From NCBI GenBank assembly GCA_020310875.1, contig CM035432.1, positions 93,551,518 to 93,615,517 of the forward strand: a stretch of 64,000 nucleotides of DNA. Reading direction: 5' to 3'. The position numbers and the translations under genes were made by a program. Under the pieces are notes generated by a model that was given only the letters and a program-made list of their open reading frames with translations, searched no databases and had not been told where the DNA came from. Source of the stretch: Ceratopteris richardii. Taxonomy: Eukaryota; Streptophyta; Polypodiopsida; Polypodiales; Pteridaceae. Numbering within the stretch: position 1 is the stretch's first letter; the number at the start of each line of letters is the position of its first letter. Below are positions 1 through 10,929 of the stretch, in pieces.

Positions 1-224
1 GTTTCTCTTTAAGTTGCCATGCATGAAGGAGATAACGCTTATGCTACCTCCCATACTTACACATGCATAAACGCATTTGCATATTTACATAGGTACATAC
101 TTATACAGAGAAAAGCAAAGCAGCATGCATCATTGCATATTTGCAGAGAAACCTAGCATACAAAATATGAAGAGAAAAGTCGCATGCATATTTGCATCCA
201 TACATACGTGCGTATGTCCAGACA
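1..224. repeat. AT-rich DNA with a copy of TPD1-locus upstream flank
   Basis: The first about 60 bases resemble 40,690-40,750 (shared words such as gaaggagataacgc and ctacctcccatac), which is the far upstream flank of the TPD1-like gene. The rest is ACAT/GCAT-rich. Open frames here come from this simple sequence. No gene is seen. Confidence 0.5.
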
Positions 225-360
225 TGCACAGTTATATACATCACATACATACATGCACGCATATTCATTCAACTTGAAACGATGATAAGAATCGGAAGAT
301 AAAATTCCACGAGATTTTATGAAAGTGCGGTATAATATCATGAAGCTAACGTCATTCTTG
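225..360 (+). repeat. Copy of the 37,985-38,120 flank block
   Basis: Read side by side, this stretch and 37,985-38,120 share a long near-identical run beginning with the tacatacatgcacgcatat motif and continuing through cttgaaacgatgataagaa. A third, shorter match ends near 4,070. It is one piece of a larger duplicated neighbourhood around the TPD1-like gene. Confidence 0.75.
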
Positions 361-424
361 ATTGCGTTTGTCCATGATGCCGCTATTTTCTGATATAATA
401 TCCTAAGTACCGCCACTTTGGGAG

Positions 425-690
425 CCCACAATGTCAAAACGGAGTCCATTACAATATCACAATGTCAAAACAGACTCCCTTACAATATCACACATTTGTA
501 AATTCTTTGCGCTTATATCAAAGATTTATACACATATCATGGAAATCACTAGAGTGTAATACTATCATTCGTTCAACTACAATGATGCACCGAACAGGCG
601 AAGAATGACAATATCTGCTTTTCGTACCAATAAACATTGATTAATGTCATTCGAGAGACTTTGCATAGTAAGTATGCGAAATCCCTATTT
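425..690 (+). repeat. Copy of the TPD1-like gene's downstream flank, with a 31-bp tandem pair
   Basis: The stretch matches 38,728-38,960, just beyond the 3' end of the TPD1-like gene (the gene lies on the minus strand). It starts with two tandem copies of a 31-base unit (428-489) built on acaatgtcaaaac and ttacaatatc; the same pair is at 38,728-38,792. It breaks off at about 690, where the gene would be expected soon after, and joins instead to upstream-flank sequence. Confidence 0.75.
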
Positions 691-721
691 TTGTTTCCTA
701 AATAGAAAGAGACAAGAAAAC

Positions 722-850
722 TTGTTAATGCATTAAAAAGTTCTGTTTTTAGTACACACTACATGATTATTCTGTTATGTTGTTTCATGTTATATTCTGA
801 AGTAAGAGGCACGAGATCGTTGACTTACACCATAAGAGGGGCCACTGTGG
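722..850 (+). repeat. Copy of the 40,222-40,355 upstream-flank block
   Basis: The words aatgcattaaaaagtt, actacatgattattctgtta and agtaagaggcacgagat are shared in order with 40,222-40,355. It directly follows the downstream-flank copy, so the gene and its near upstream region are absent between the two. Confidence 0.7.
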
Positions 851-1960
851 GTTACATATTTGTGTAATATGTTTCCTTTGTGGATGATCTAGTAATCAGA
901 CGTATAATTCCAAAATATTGTCCATAGTAGTTAGAAGTTACAATCTAGCATTCCGTGATACTCTATTATGACTCCAATCTTTAAAGTTGGGTTTCTTTTT
1001 ATGTTTTGTTCTTCATCTATAGATATATGTATTTGTATATAGGTTCTCCTTTAATTACCATGCAAGGAAGTAATAACTAATATTCTACCTCACATACTAT
1101 GTACAACTCAGAAAGTTTGTTAGTTTTAACATCTTTATTGTTTTTCATGATGGCATGTAGCCACATTACGTTTCTTTGTTTGAGTAATAAGTAGGCATGT
1201 TACTTAATTAATGAGCAACACACCTACTTATCTACTTACATAATTATGCATTTAAGGTTAGTGTAATTTGAATATAAATATAATTTTGTTGGGGATTAAA
1301 AATTTTGACATAAATACATGAATACAGTTCCTATAAACTAGATTTATGATGAAATTGTTCAGAAAATAACAAATTAAAACTCAATTAATTATCAAGTATT
1401 GCACTTGTTGTTATTATTTACTCGTGAATCTTCTATTTGTTAAGCTAAAAAGAAAAGACTTGTCAATGTATGAAGGATTTTTCTTGTTTGTAAAGATAAT
1501 ATGTTCATTTTAATTATCTTGTTCTTGTTGTATTCTAGAAATGACCCGCGGAATATGGTAGAACCAAACTCGAACATGGAGGATTAGAAATAAATCCATG
1601 CCCTTTAAGGAACGTCATTAGCCCATGGAAGTCATAATTCAGAGGTTAGAAGTTCAAATCCCCTATGGATAAAAATTTGGTAAAAAAATTCTATGAAAGT
1701 TTTGGTAAAATGGATGGATTTGATACTTTTGTGCAAAGCTAATGGCCTCTAGAAAAGGCATTTGGAACTTATGATGTTTGAAAAGTGACAAAAAACGTGC
1801 AAAATAATTATATATTTATTGCTACTATACTCATTAGAGCATATCTTTGAATAGGTATGTCATATTTAGAAAGACCTCATGCTGGACCTTCTTTGTCTAT
1901 CATATTTCTTATGTGAACTCCCTTAGTGGGTATAGTCGATTATGAAAAACCATGGACACT
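851..1960. other. AT-rich stretch, no gene; one more upstream-flank echo
   Basis: No convincing reading frame is present on either strand. About 995-1,130 weakly matches 40,640-40,800 (tttgttctt, tctatagatat, cctacctc..catac in the same order). The remainder is unassigned. Confidence 0.5.
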
Positions 1961-2065
1961 TACATGTTTGTAATCTTTAATTTTTAGTCTTCCATCCATG
2001 CATTAGAATATGAATAGCTACATCTCGTCATACACTTATACTTACATATCTACACAGTCCATACA
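1961..2065 (+). repeat. Copy of the 39,780-39,880 upstream-flank block
   Basis: This shares ccatgcattagaatatg and catacacttacatatctacac-like words with the region just upstream of the TPD1-like gene's promoter (39,780-39,880). It is diverged mostly by transitions. Confidence 0.65.
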
Positions 2066-2204
2066 TACACTTGATATTGTTTATACATGTTTGTAGGTAT
2101 GCACACCTGTGTACTTATAATTGTGTGTCTTCTGAGCTATTCTTTTGATATGGAAGGGAAGCTTTAGCCAATACGATATTAGCAATAGAATCAGCAAGCT
2201 TTAT

Positions 2205-2300
2205 ATGCTTTGTTCTTCAATCTACAGATATAGGTATTTGTAAATGACTTCTCCTCCACTTACGAAGCATCAAAGACATTCTGCCTCCCATACTTGTAAA
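2205..2300 (+). repeat. Second echo of the 40,640-40,760 flank
   Basis: tttgttctt, agatataggtatttgta and gcctcccatacttgta recur in the same order as at 40,640-40,760 and 995-1,100. This suggests more than one old copy of the locus was once here. Confidence 0.5.
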
Positions 2301-2564
2301 GCATGTTGTTTGTTTTGGGGGAGGATATGTGACTGCATTACTTTCATTGGTTGGAGTAAAAGCATCTACTCAGCACTCATAAAATTTATAATGTCATATC
2401 GTAATTCATTCCTTTATGTCTTCTAAATGTTCAATGTGCTTATACGTTGTGATTTAAGTTTCTAATACATCCATGTACAACTGCTTCTAATTAGTTTAGC
2501 TTTATTGACATACCCCTTCGTAATTGAATTTGGCTCTAAAATCTTCATGTATACTGGCCTTTGA

Positions 2565-2895
2565 TTTCTATATGGGGGTGTAATTCTCAAAAAAACATTC
2601 GTACAAAGAGAAGATATATTTATGCACACATAGAAACATACATTTATACACACGTAGTTACTTACTTACTTAATAAAATCGCTATATACATAGTTATTCA
2701 CTTGTTCATATACATATTCATTGTTTATTGGAATTGGCTAATTGGTGCTTTAATATATTTTTTTTTCTTGAGAGGAAACACTATGCACATAGAAACATAA
2801 GTACATTTTCGTTATCATTGGATTTATAGTGAGTTTCATTAGAAGAAAGCAAAATGTTAACGAGCTATTTACTTGCGAAGAAAGACACTTTGTTT
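2565..2895 (+). repeat. Copy of the 39,900-40,235 upstream-flank block
   Basis: The ordered matches are ttctcaaaa, tacaaagaga.gatatat, catttatacacacgta, tgttcatatacat, attggatttata and the ttac.tgcgaagaaagaca ending. This is roughly 330 bases of recognisable homology to the upstream flank of the TPD1-like gene. Confidence 0.7.
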
Positions 2896-3394
2896 GCTTA
2901 CCAGAAAAAAAAAGTTGTGAATGAAATAAAACGTTTTATTATGTATATGGACTATATTATTATTTCTTTTATTTTGTTTCGTCTTATGTACTCATCGGTT
3001 GTGGCTAAGAGCAATGATGTTTTATGTATATTGGTGTAAACATACATGATGAGGCATATAATTGTTGCAAAGCGATTGTAGATATATTCTATAGGTATTG
3101 AAATATGCAATGAAGCTATACAAATACTCTAAGTATGGTTGATGCAAGTGGTGATGACGAGGTTGCAATTTCTAACTGTGGTCAGTTCCTATTCTCACTC
3201 CTCGTTTAGTTCTGATTTTGACAATTCCAAGTATACCACCAACACACAACCACTTTTAAGAAATTTTGAATGGATTGAAAAGATGCATGGGCACATGCCT
3301 TCATTTAATTACCTATCAGGCATACCATTATCCCTCATATTTCCTCATTCAAAATAGCTATGGGTGCTTGGATGCTCTCACCACATGCTACTTA
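2896..3394. other. Unassigned AT-rich sequence
   Basis: I see only short open frames of AT-rich composition and no family match. Nothing here can be supported as a gene. Confidence 0.4.
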
Positions 3395-3575
3395 CCTTCC
3401 ATGAAACATGCGAAGAATGAAATATCTGGTTTTCCTACCAAAATCATTGATTAATGAAGACCATGTCATTCAAGAGATTTTGCATAGTAACTATGTAAAA
3501 TCCGTATCACGCCCACTTGAATAATAATATCTACTACAGGGCATGAGCTCTAAGCAACAAAAATGGAGACTATGT
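3395..3575 (+). repeat. Copy of the TPD1-like gene's immediate 3' flank
   Basis: This stretch runs parallel to 38,860-39,029 (gcgaagaatga, ttgattaatg, tgcatagtaa, catgagctctaagc). It leads straight into the gene relic at 3,576, so flank and gene end were duplicated together. Confidence 0.75.
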
Positions 3576-3694
3576 TCAAGTTTAGGCATACTCAACAAGC
3601 AAGATCCTTAGGTCGATTGGCTCGTTGTTCCCGTAAATGAAGTGAATGGAATCTCCTGATCCGATGTGTCATTGTGAGTTTACGAGGCTATTAA
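3576..3694 (-). pseudogene. Relic of the last exon of a TPD1-like gene
   Basis: On the minus strand this stretch aligns base for base with the final 39 or so codons of the TPD1-like gene at 39,030. It includes the same TGA stop position and the long invariant run atccttaggtcgattggctc on the plus strand. The differences are dominated by CG changed to TG or CA, and several codons of the domain are altered, including loss of the final cysteine region. The match stops abruptly near 3,694, so the upstream two thirds of the gene are missing. This is known host-gene decay rather than a retroelement feature. It is not expected to give a protein. Confidence 0.8.
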
Positions 3695-3759
3695 GAATAT
3701 TCTGGAATAGTATGAAGCTTCATTTTCACATTCCTCCTTAAATTCTTTGCAATAAATTG

Positions 3760-4070
3760 GATTCTATGGTAAATTCTTTGCAGTAACATTGGAGCAATCC
3801 TAGAACCCATACACTATTGTCTTCCCATTTGTGGAAGAGGGTTGAAAAAGAATATTACAACAATAGAAAATGTGTTTTTGTTCTTCCTAAAGAAACCCAA
3901 AGAATATGATTGATAGAGCAAACTAGTGTGACACTATGGATGTAAATATCAAGAGAGGAAGCTTTATTGAAATAAGCATCGCATAAACATCACATACATA
4001 CACACATACTTATTTATGTATGCCTGTAGATGCATACATACATGCACGCATATTCACTCAACTTGAACCG
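3760..4070 (+). repeat. Copy of the copia-tail repeat (also at 37,718 and 34,620)
   Basis: This is nearly identical to 37,718-38,020 over some 300 bases (shared gtaaattctttgcagtaaca, gaatatgattgatagagcaa). A more diverged third copy is at 34,620-34,860. At the other two sites it follows copia RNase H relics, so it probably derives from the tail or LTR of that fossil. Confidence 0.8.
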
Positions 4071-4089
4071 TGATAGTGGACAGATGATA

Positions 4090-7000
4090 ATTTGTCCACT
4101 ATCTCCTTCAACAATGGTATTAGAGCAACATCAAGAAAAATGGGAGATGGATTTCCATCCTTCATTGACATATTGGAGAGGAGAATCTAGCGAGCATGGT
4201 CCCTAAGGATGCAAGCTTATCTCCAAGGAAGAAGCTTATATGGATACATCTTTAGAGATGATGAAATGCCAATAGTCAGAAGCAAAGATCGACCTACAAG
4301 AGAAGAGCAAGAAGGGCTAACTACATGGTGTGCAAAGGATGTTCTAGTGAGGTCTTATATGCTTAAATCAATATCTAATTTCTTATTATTTCACATTAGG
4401 AAATGCAAGACCTCCCAAAGGACTTGGGAAGTACTTTCTTCATAGTTATGATCAAATACAAAGGCTAGGAAGAACCAAATTTGGATGGAGTTCACAACCT
4501 TGAACAAGCAGTCAAAGCAAAGTAAGGCTGACTATGTGACCAAGATGAAGGATGTAGTTTACCAATTTGGGAGCATTGGAGAAGAAATAGAACAGGAGCA
4601 GATAGTAAGGCAGATGATAAATGGCATCAAGGCTGATGATAAGTGGGAGTCGCTCACCATAGCAATGGACCTATATATGGACATGCAGATACCTGACCTC
4701 AACACATTGATGGGGAAACTCTTCAAACATGAGACAAATATCAACACGAATGGAGAAAAATCTAGATGTAATCAATCTTTTGCTCTTTACACAGATAAAA
4801 CCAAGAGTAAAGATAAAGGCAAAGGTAAAAAGAATGAAGAAGTGGCAAGTACCTCTCAAGTGAACTTACAGGTAGAGGAAGAGGTACTAGAGAAGGGGTA
4901 GAGGAGGAAAGCAAGGCAGAGGGAGATCCTACAACTTTTCACCTTGCAATATCTATCGTTTGACCAATCATACCACAGATGAGTGTTTCAAGAACAGAAG
5001 GAATGAGAGAGGAAGAGGCTTCCATATAGGATGCTATGGACAATCGAGAGGCAAGTTCAACAATGGAGGAAGCAATTACCATCACAAATACAACCAAGTC
5101 TACAACAACTATCAAGGAGGTTTTAGAGGTAGAGAAGATTATAACAACTATACAGAAGACCAAGAGGATTGGTGCAAATGTAGCATTCCTATCTGATCTG
5201 GAAGAACCTAAAGGGAAGCATGAAGTTTAGATAGGCAATGATACTAGGCACTCTGTTAAGAAGATTGGAAATATTAAAGTACCTGATGGTAATATGAACC
5301 TTTTAACTAAGGTATTATATGTGCCAACCATAAAAAGAACCTAATCAGTGTTGGGAAGATTTCCAAGAAGGGCTTAAAGGTTAGATTGAAAAGGCATGGA
5401 GCATATGTGGAGGACCCTCAACAAGGCTTCAATAGAATTGCAAAACCTGAGATATCTGGTAGACTCTTAAGATTTGAAGTCGAAGATACCAAAAACATTG
5501 CACTCTTCAATTACAAAGATCAAACCCTATTTGAACTAGACATATGGCATAAGAGACTAGGTCATATAGGTGAAAGAACACTAAAGCAAATATGAAGGGA
5601 TTAGAGAATGCTTAGCATTCTAAATGTATCCAAACAATACATCATTTCCAAATGTCGAGCATGCCAATTAGGCAAATCACATAGGCAACCATTCAATAGA
5701 AAAGGGTACATGTATGAAGACTAATTGGAGCTTGTGCACATAGATGTACGGGGTCCTAGTAGAGAGCCATCAATCTCAGGATCAAACTACTATGTTTCAT
5801 TCATAGATGACTATAGCATATGAATAACTTTTTCCTTCATGAAAGATAAAGATGAAGTCTTCACTTGTTTTAAGAAGGTAGAAGCTTAGAGAACCAAAGA
5901 GGTAGAAGCTTGAAGAAGCTCAGGTGATGGAGGTGGTGAGTATTTCTCACATGAAGTTGACTCATTCTTAGAGGACAGACGTACAAAGAGAGAGATTAAA
6001 ACAACATACACTCCTGAACAGAATGGAGTGGCAGAGATAAGGAATATACTAATAGTAGAGGCTACAAGATCAATGTTGAATGAAAAGAAACTTCCAAATT
6101 ACTTATGGACAGAGGTTGTTTGCACAGCCACATATTTAACTATTAGTCTTCTATCCAAGTCCTTTGATGGAATGACACCTTATGAAGAATGAAATGGAAA
6201 GAGACCTTCATTAAACCATTGTAAAATCTTTGGCTGCATTGCTTATGCACCTATACCCTCATAGATTAGAGGAAATCTTGATCCAAAAGCCCAAAAAAGT
6301 ATATTCATTGGCTATGACCAAAACTAGAAAGGATATAGGTTGTACAATGCTACTAATAAAGGATTTATAGTTAGGAGGGATGTGGTCTTTGATGAAAATA
6401 ACTCCTAATTTGAAGACGATTGCAGGAAAATAAAGCTAGCCTATGACTTGGAAACTAATTTTCCAACTCTAAGTGAAGAAGAACCACAAATATCATAAGA
6501 TTTCAACTTAGAAGATGAAGAATAGATTGAATACAAAGCTTGGAGGTCCAAATGCAAGACATAATTCAAGCAATTGGAAGACATTCTAGAGTCATCCAAT
6601 CAAGCACTTAGAAGATCTCAAAGGGAGAGTAACCCATAAGGTATGGCTATGATACATCAGTAGTCGCCAAGCATTATGTAGTCATGACTAAAGATTCTAT
6701 GTTAGAAGATCCTTCTTCATTTGAAGATGCCAATGAGAAGGAAGAATGGAGAGAAGCCATGCACGAAGAAATTGAAGCACTTCGGGAGAAAAACACTTGG
6801 TATTTGGTTCCTAAGAAACCAAGCATGAAGGTAATACGATCTAGGTGGATTTACAAAGTAAAGAAAAATTGAGATGGTTGAATCAACAGATTTAAAGGAA
6901 GGCTAGTAGCAAAAGGGTTTTTGCAAACCCATGTAGTGGATTATGAGGATACCTTCTCACCTGCGGATAAGATGCCAACAATCAAAGTTTTAGTAAGTAT

Positions 7001-9225
7001 TGCTGCTTCAAAGAATTGGAACTTGTATCAATTAGATGTTAAAAATGCAATTCTAAATGGATGGATCTCAAAAGAACTTTACATAGTTCAACCACCAGGG
7101 TATGGAGAAAAGGATGAATTAGATAATGTATGCAAATAAAAGTAAGCATTCTATAGTTTAAAGCAAGCTTCTAGAGTTTGTAACCATAGGCTTATCACAT
7201 GTTTGCAAGATCAAGGATTTGTTGCTAGCAAAGAAGGTTCTTCTTTATTTGTTAAGAAGACTAACTTTGAAGTTATTTATTTATGTGTTTATGTGGATGA
7301 CATTATCATTAGAGGGATTGATGCGAATAGCATGAAGCATCTCAGATAATGGAAGAGTTTAAAATTAGTGACATTGGTTTGTTCACATACTCTCTTGGGT
7401 TAGAATTTATATATTCAGATTCTAGAATCTTTATTACTTAGAGGAAGCACATTTATGATATGTTAGTTAAATTCAAGACGGACAACACTAAAGCTACAGG
7501 TACACCCATGGAACATAACCACAAACTTAGTTCTCATGAGGAAAAACTCCTGGAAGATATTACAGGTTATCAAAGGCTTGGTGGGAGTCTCAATTATGCA
7601 ACCCTAACAAGAGTGGACATATGTTATGAATTAATTACATTAAGCCAATTAACACATACACCAAGAATAGCTCACATGGAAGATATCAAGGGGATCTTAA
7701 AGTATCTAAAGCATACTATAAATGAAGGACTATTTTATCTATTCATATCTGACTTGGATATCAAGCTATAATCCATTGAAGATTGGGTTGGATCAAAAGA
7801 TGATAGGAGGAGCACTTCTGGCTACTTATCTTTTGCAAGTTCAAAGCTAGTTTCATGGTCATCAATGAAACAACCAACTGTGGCATTGTGGCTTAGCAAA
7901 TGGAACACAAAAGGCTATCCCACTCAAGCTACTTTACATAGATTTGGGATTACATTCTTATAGTACAATGATCTTTCGAGATAACACTAGCTCACTTCCT
8001 TTGGTAGCTAATCATGTATATCATGCAAGGAGTAAGCACATTGAACTGCACTTTCATTATGTAAGAGAGGAGCTACTTAGCAAGGACATCCAATTGTCCT
8101 ATGTATTAAGCAATTTGCAATGTGTAGATATGCTACCAAAATCTTTCAATGGAACTAAGAGGAACACATTCAAGTTGATGATTGGAGTGTAGGAAATCAA
8201 AGAGAGATGAAGACTAAGCATGTTACACTTCAGGGGGAGCTGTTGGTACAAATTCGTCTAAGCCTACATACTTGGAAAATCAGCATTTATTTCATATAGT
8301 CACATATGACTATTCCCTTGGTTAAATCAATTTATTTTTATCCTTGTAAAAGTTCATATGTTAATTGCCCTACTCTCACATGGAGCTATGAGGAATCAAA
8401 TCTCGAATTACTTAGTAGTTGATTGATAATAAAGTTGGTCCTAAACTTTAGGATTCACTTTATGGTAAGAGCTTGAAGTTTAAATCAAAAGTTGGCTCCA
8501 AGTCCAAAGCTATAAAAATGGATCAAAATTGCAGGTGAGTAAGAGACAGATTTAGAGATCATTTGAGAGGGGTTTTTTTTGTGATTAGTGATCTCATTCT
8601 ATAGCTCCATCACTAGCCTCACAATGTGCAATTATACATCGCCAATATAATTGTAATTCTATGTGATTTAATATATATACATTCATCACATCTCTACTTC
8701 ACCTCTTAGTCAAGTTCATCTCAGAATAATGATCTTCTCAGACTTGGTTCTCAATGCATACTTGATTATTTGATGCGATTCAAAGTGTTATAGATTTTGC
8801 ATACTTTCTGTTTGATAGATACAAAATTTCATTGTCATTGCTTGTCTTAATCTTGAGATATTTTCACAACTCTACTCATTGGTCTACATACTCTAGCAGC
8901 CCAAAAATGTCCAGATAGTCATTCAACTGGTTAAGCATCTTTCTTAGTGTACACTTGATCGTTTTTATTGAAATACCTTGTGATTGGTATCTATCTTAGT
9001 TAAGTAAATACTCCCAAAAGGAATTAAATCAATTGCTACCAGGTTGAGAGCACTAATCATTTTATTGAACATGTGTAGAGACAAAAATAGCAAGTATTAG
9101 CACATTGTTGAATTTTCTACTCATTTGTTTTAATCCATTGATTAGAGGATCATGCTCCAAAGCACTTAGGTGATTATTTGTGATTTGTTGGGAAGCTCAA
9201 AAGGTCTAATCTACTCTACTTACAT
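4090..9225 (+). mobile_element. Old Ty1/copia LTR retrotransposon (E1)
   Basis: The order of parts is: a short LTR remnant, an initiator-Met-type primer site at 4,115-4,127 (tggtattagagca), gag about 4,200-4,900, a CCHC knuckle near 4,950, a GAG-pre-integrase motif (WHKRLGHIGERTL-like) near 5,550, integrase about 5,730-6,200, reverse transcriptase about 6,750-7,450, RNase H to about 8,190, a purine tract at 8,232-8,240 and a right LTR from 8,241. The integrase-before-RT order is what identifies copia. It is heavily broken, with well over a dozen breaks, so it is an old fossil. Its closest relative in the window is E3, and E5 belongs to a related lineage. Confidence 0.9.
8241..9225 (+). repeat. 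Right LTR of E1
   Basis: It starts TGTTGG directly after the purine tract agggggagc. From about 8,600 on it aligns with 40,890-41,550, the left LTR of E3 (shared cattcatcacatctctacttcac.., attgattagaggatcatgct). The right edge near 9,225 is estimated from where that match fades. Confidence 0.75.
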
Positions 9226-9469
9226 AGTTACATATTTACACATATATGGTTAGACGGTAATGGTTTATTCAGTTATAAATATAACTGTGTTGGTAATAAA
9301 ACGTATCTGACATAGATACACAAATAAAATTCATATAGCATCAGATTTACGATGGAATTGCTTAGAAAGATATAAATTAAAACTCAATTGATGATCAACT
9401 ATTGCACTTCATTTAATTTTTTATTTTAAAAACTTCATCAATATGAACATGTAAGATCTGAACATGTAG
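9226..9469. other. Unassigned AT-rich spacer
   Basis: AT-rich sequence between the E1 LTR and the next repeat block, with no coding signal seen. Confidence 0.4.
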
Positions 9470-10110
9470 GATCCCTTTTATATTCCTATAATACATTGTA
9501 AATGAGTGAATTGAGATTTTACATATCAATGAGGATATCATGAAAAAGGAACCACATGTTTAATAAGACTAAAAGATACATGATAGATGAGTCGATAGAA
9601 TAGGAACCATATGTAACTTAGACATGATATTGTGTGACTCAATAATGTCTTGTGAAACTATTTATCTTATAACCGTGTAGCTTGCATTTGATGTGATGAG
9701 GTGCTATTGAATAAAATATTCTCCAAGTAATGCTTATCGTCTTTTCACAATATTTGTATTCATACGGGTAGTTTATGTATGTCTTATTGAATTCGATTGG
9801 GGATTTAATATCATGGAAAACTTACACCTTCGTTTTTGTATAGTTTGATGAAAATATGAATTATAATTCGTATAAAACCTGTAAGCATATGTCCTATGCC
9901 GGGATTATCATTGGTGATATTATATATCCTCTTTTACTCCTCTTTTGTTAGATGAAAAACATCTTTTGAAATTTCATCATGTCTCTATGAGAGTTATTAT
10001 TATCTGGAAAGTGAGTGAGGATGGTGAATCTCTAACACATTGTTTTATTAATTAGAACATCTCTAAATGATAAAACATTAGAGAATCGTTTTCATGCATA
10101 GAGGAGCACA
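9470..10110 (+). repeat. Left copy of a diverged ~600-bp direct repeat
   Basis: It aligns in order with 13,554-14,136 (tattcatacgggta, tttcatcatgtctctatgaga, ttattattatct.., aatctctaacacatt, ttttcatgca). The two copies flank an antisense copia fossil. Divergence is high, so the duplication is old. No coding content is recognised. Confidence 0.7.
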
Positions 10111-10224
10111 TATTGAAAGATAACTTATCTAAACAAACAATGTATAGCATATACTTATCTAAACAAACAATCGTTTTCATGCATAGAGGAGCACATATTG
10201 AAAGATAACTTATCTAAACAAACA
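10086..10224 (+). repeat. 85-bp period tandem duplication
   Basis: A 55-base stretch starting tcgttttcatgcatagagg at 10,086 recurs almost unchanged at 10,171. The spacer itself holds another copy of acttatctaaacaaacaa. The high identity marks this as a recent local duplication. Confidence 0.85.
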
Positions 10225-10760
10225 TATACTTAATTGAATTGTAATTTTCTAAAGGAAAAATTTATGATGTGAATTCTTATATTGTTAATGATCTAGTGTA
10301 TGGCTGAAAATGTATCATGTAAATCATGTGAATATTAAAATAGAAGTATTACATATTAAATGTTTGAAACTAATATGAAAGTTTCAAGAATGTCTATTCA
10401 TATAATATTTCTTGTACAATAACAAGACGTTTAATAAATGCAAATTAACATGTAATGAATTGACAGAACTTAGTTATGCGTAAGAAAGTAAAATTCTATC
10501 ATATTTAAAACTATTTGTATGAAGTTCTGAGTTTTAGTACTCATATAATTCGTTTGAAAAGCATGATTCAGAAATAGCAATCATATAATATATCTTTTCT
10601 AGTATTCAAGACGATTTTCTTAATATAACAAATTGGATCTAAGTTCGCAAGTTTTGGAAAGATATATACAATATTTTGTATATTTATACATGTGTGCAAG
10701 TATGTATGTAGGCATGCATGTTTGTATTTATGTATGTATGTAGGTATGGATGCATGTATG
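10195..10760 (+). repeat. Dispersed block with an inverted copy at 22,440-22,770
   Basis: The reverse complement of 22,440-22,770 follows this stretch in order: gaaagataacttatc, atgtgaattct, aatcatgt, aaattggatctaagtt and atacatgtgtgca, leading into a TATG microsatellite. It is an old dispersed family; I cannot name it. Confidence 0.6.
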
Positions 10761-10920
10761 CATGCATATATGTGTATTTTTTGTTGTTATGAATGTACAT
10801 ATGTGCATGTTTAGTTATGTATGTATATATGTTTATATGTATATATGTTTATATGTTTATATGTTTATATCTATGTATGTATGTATGTGTCTATTTCTAT
10901 ATGTTTGTATGTATGCATCT
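10690..10920 (+). repeat. TATG/TTTATATG microsatellite
   Basis: Imperfect tetranucleotide TATG repeats with TTTATATG variants. The open frames across it (Met/Tyr/Cys/Val only) are artefacts of the repeat. Confidence 0.9.
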
Positions 10921-10929
10921 ATGTTCACC

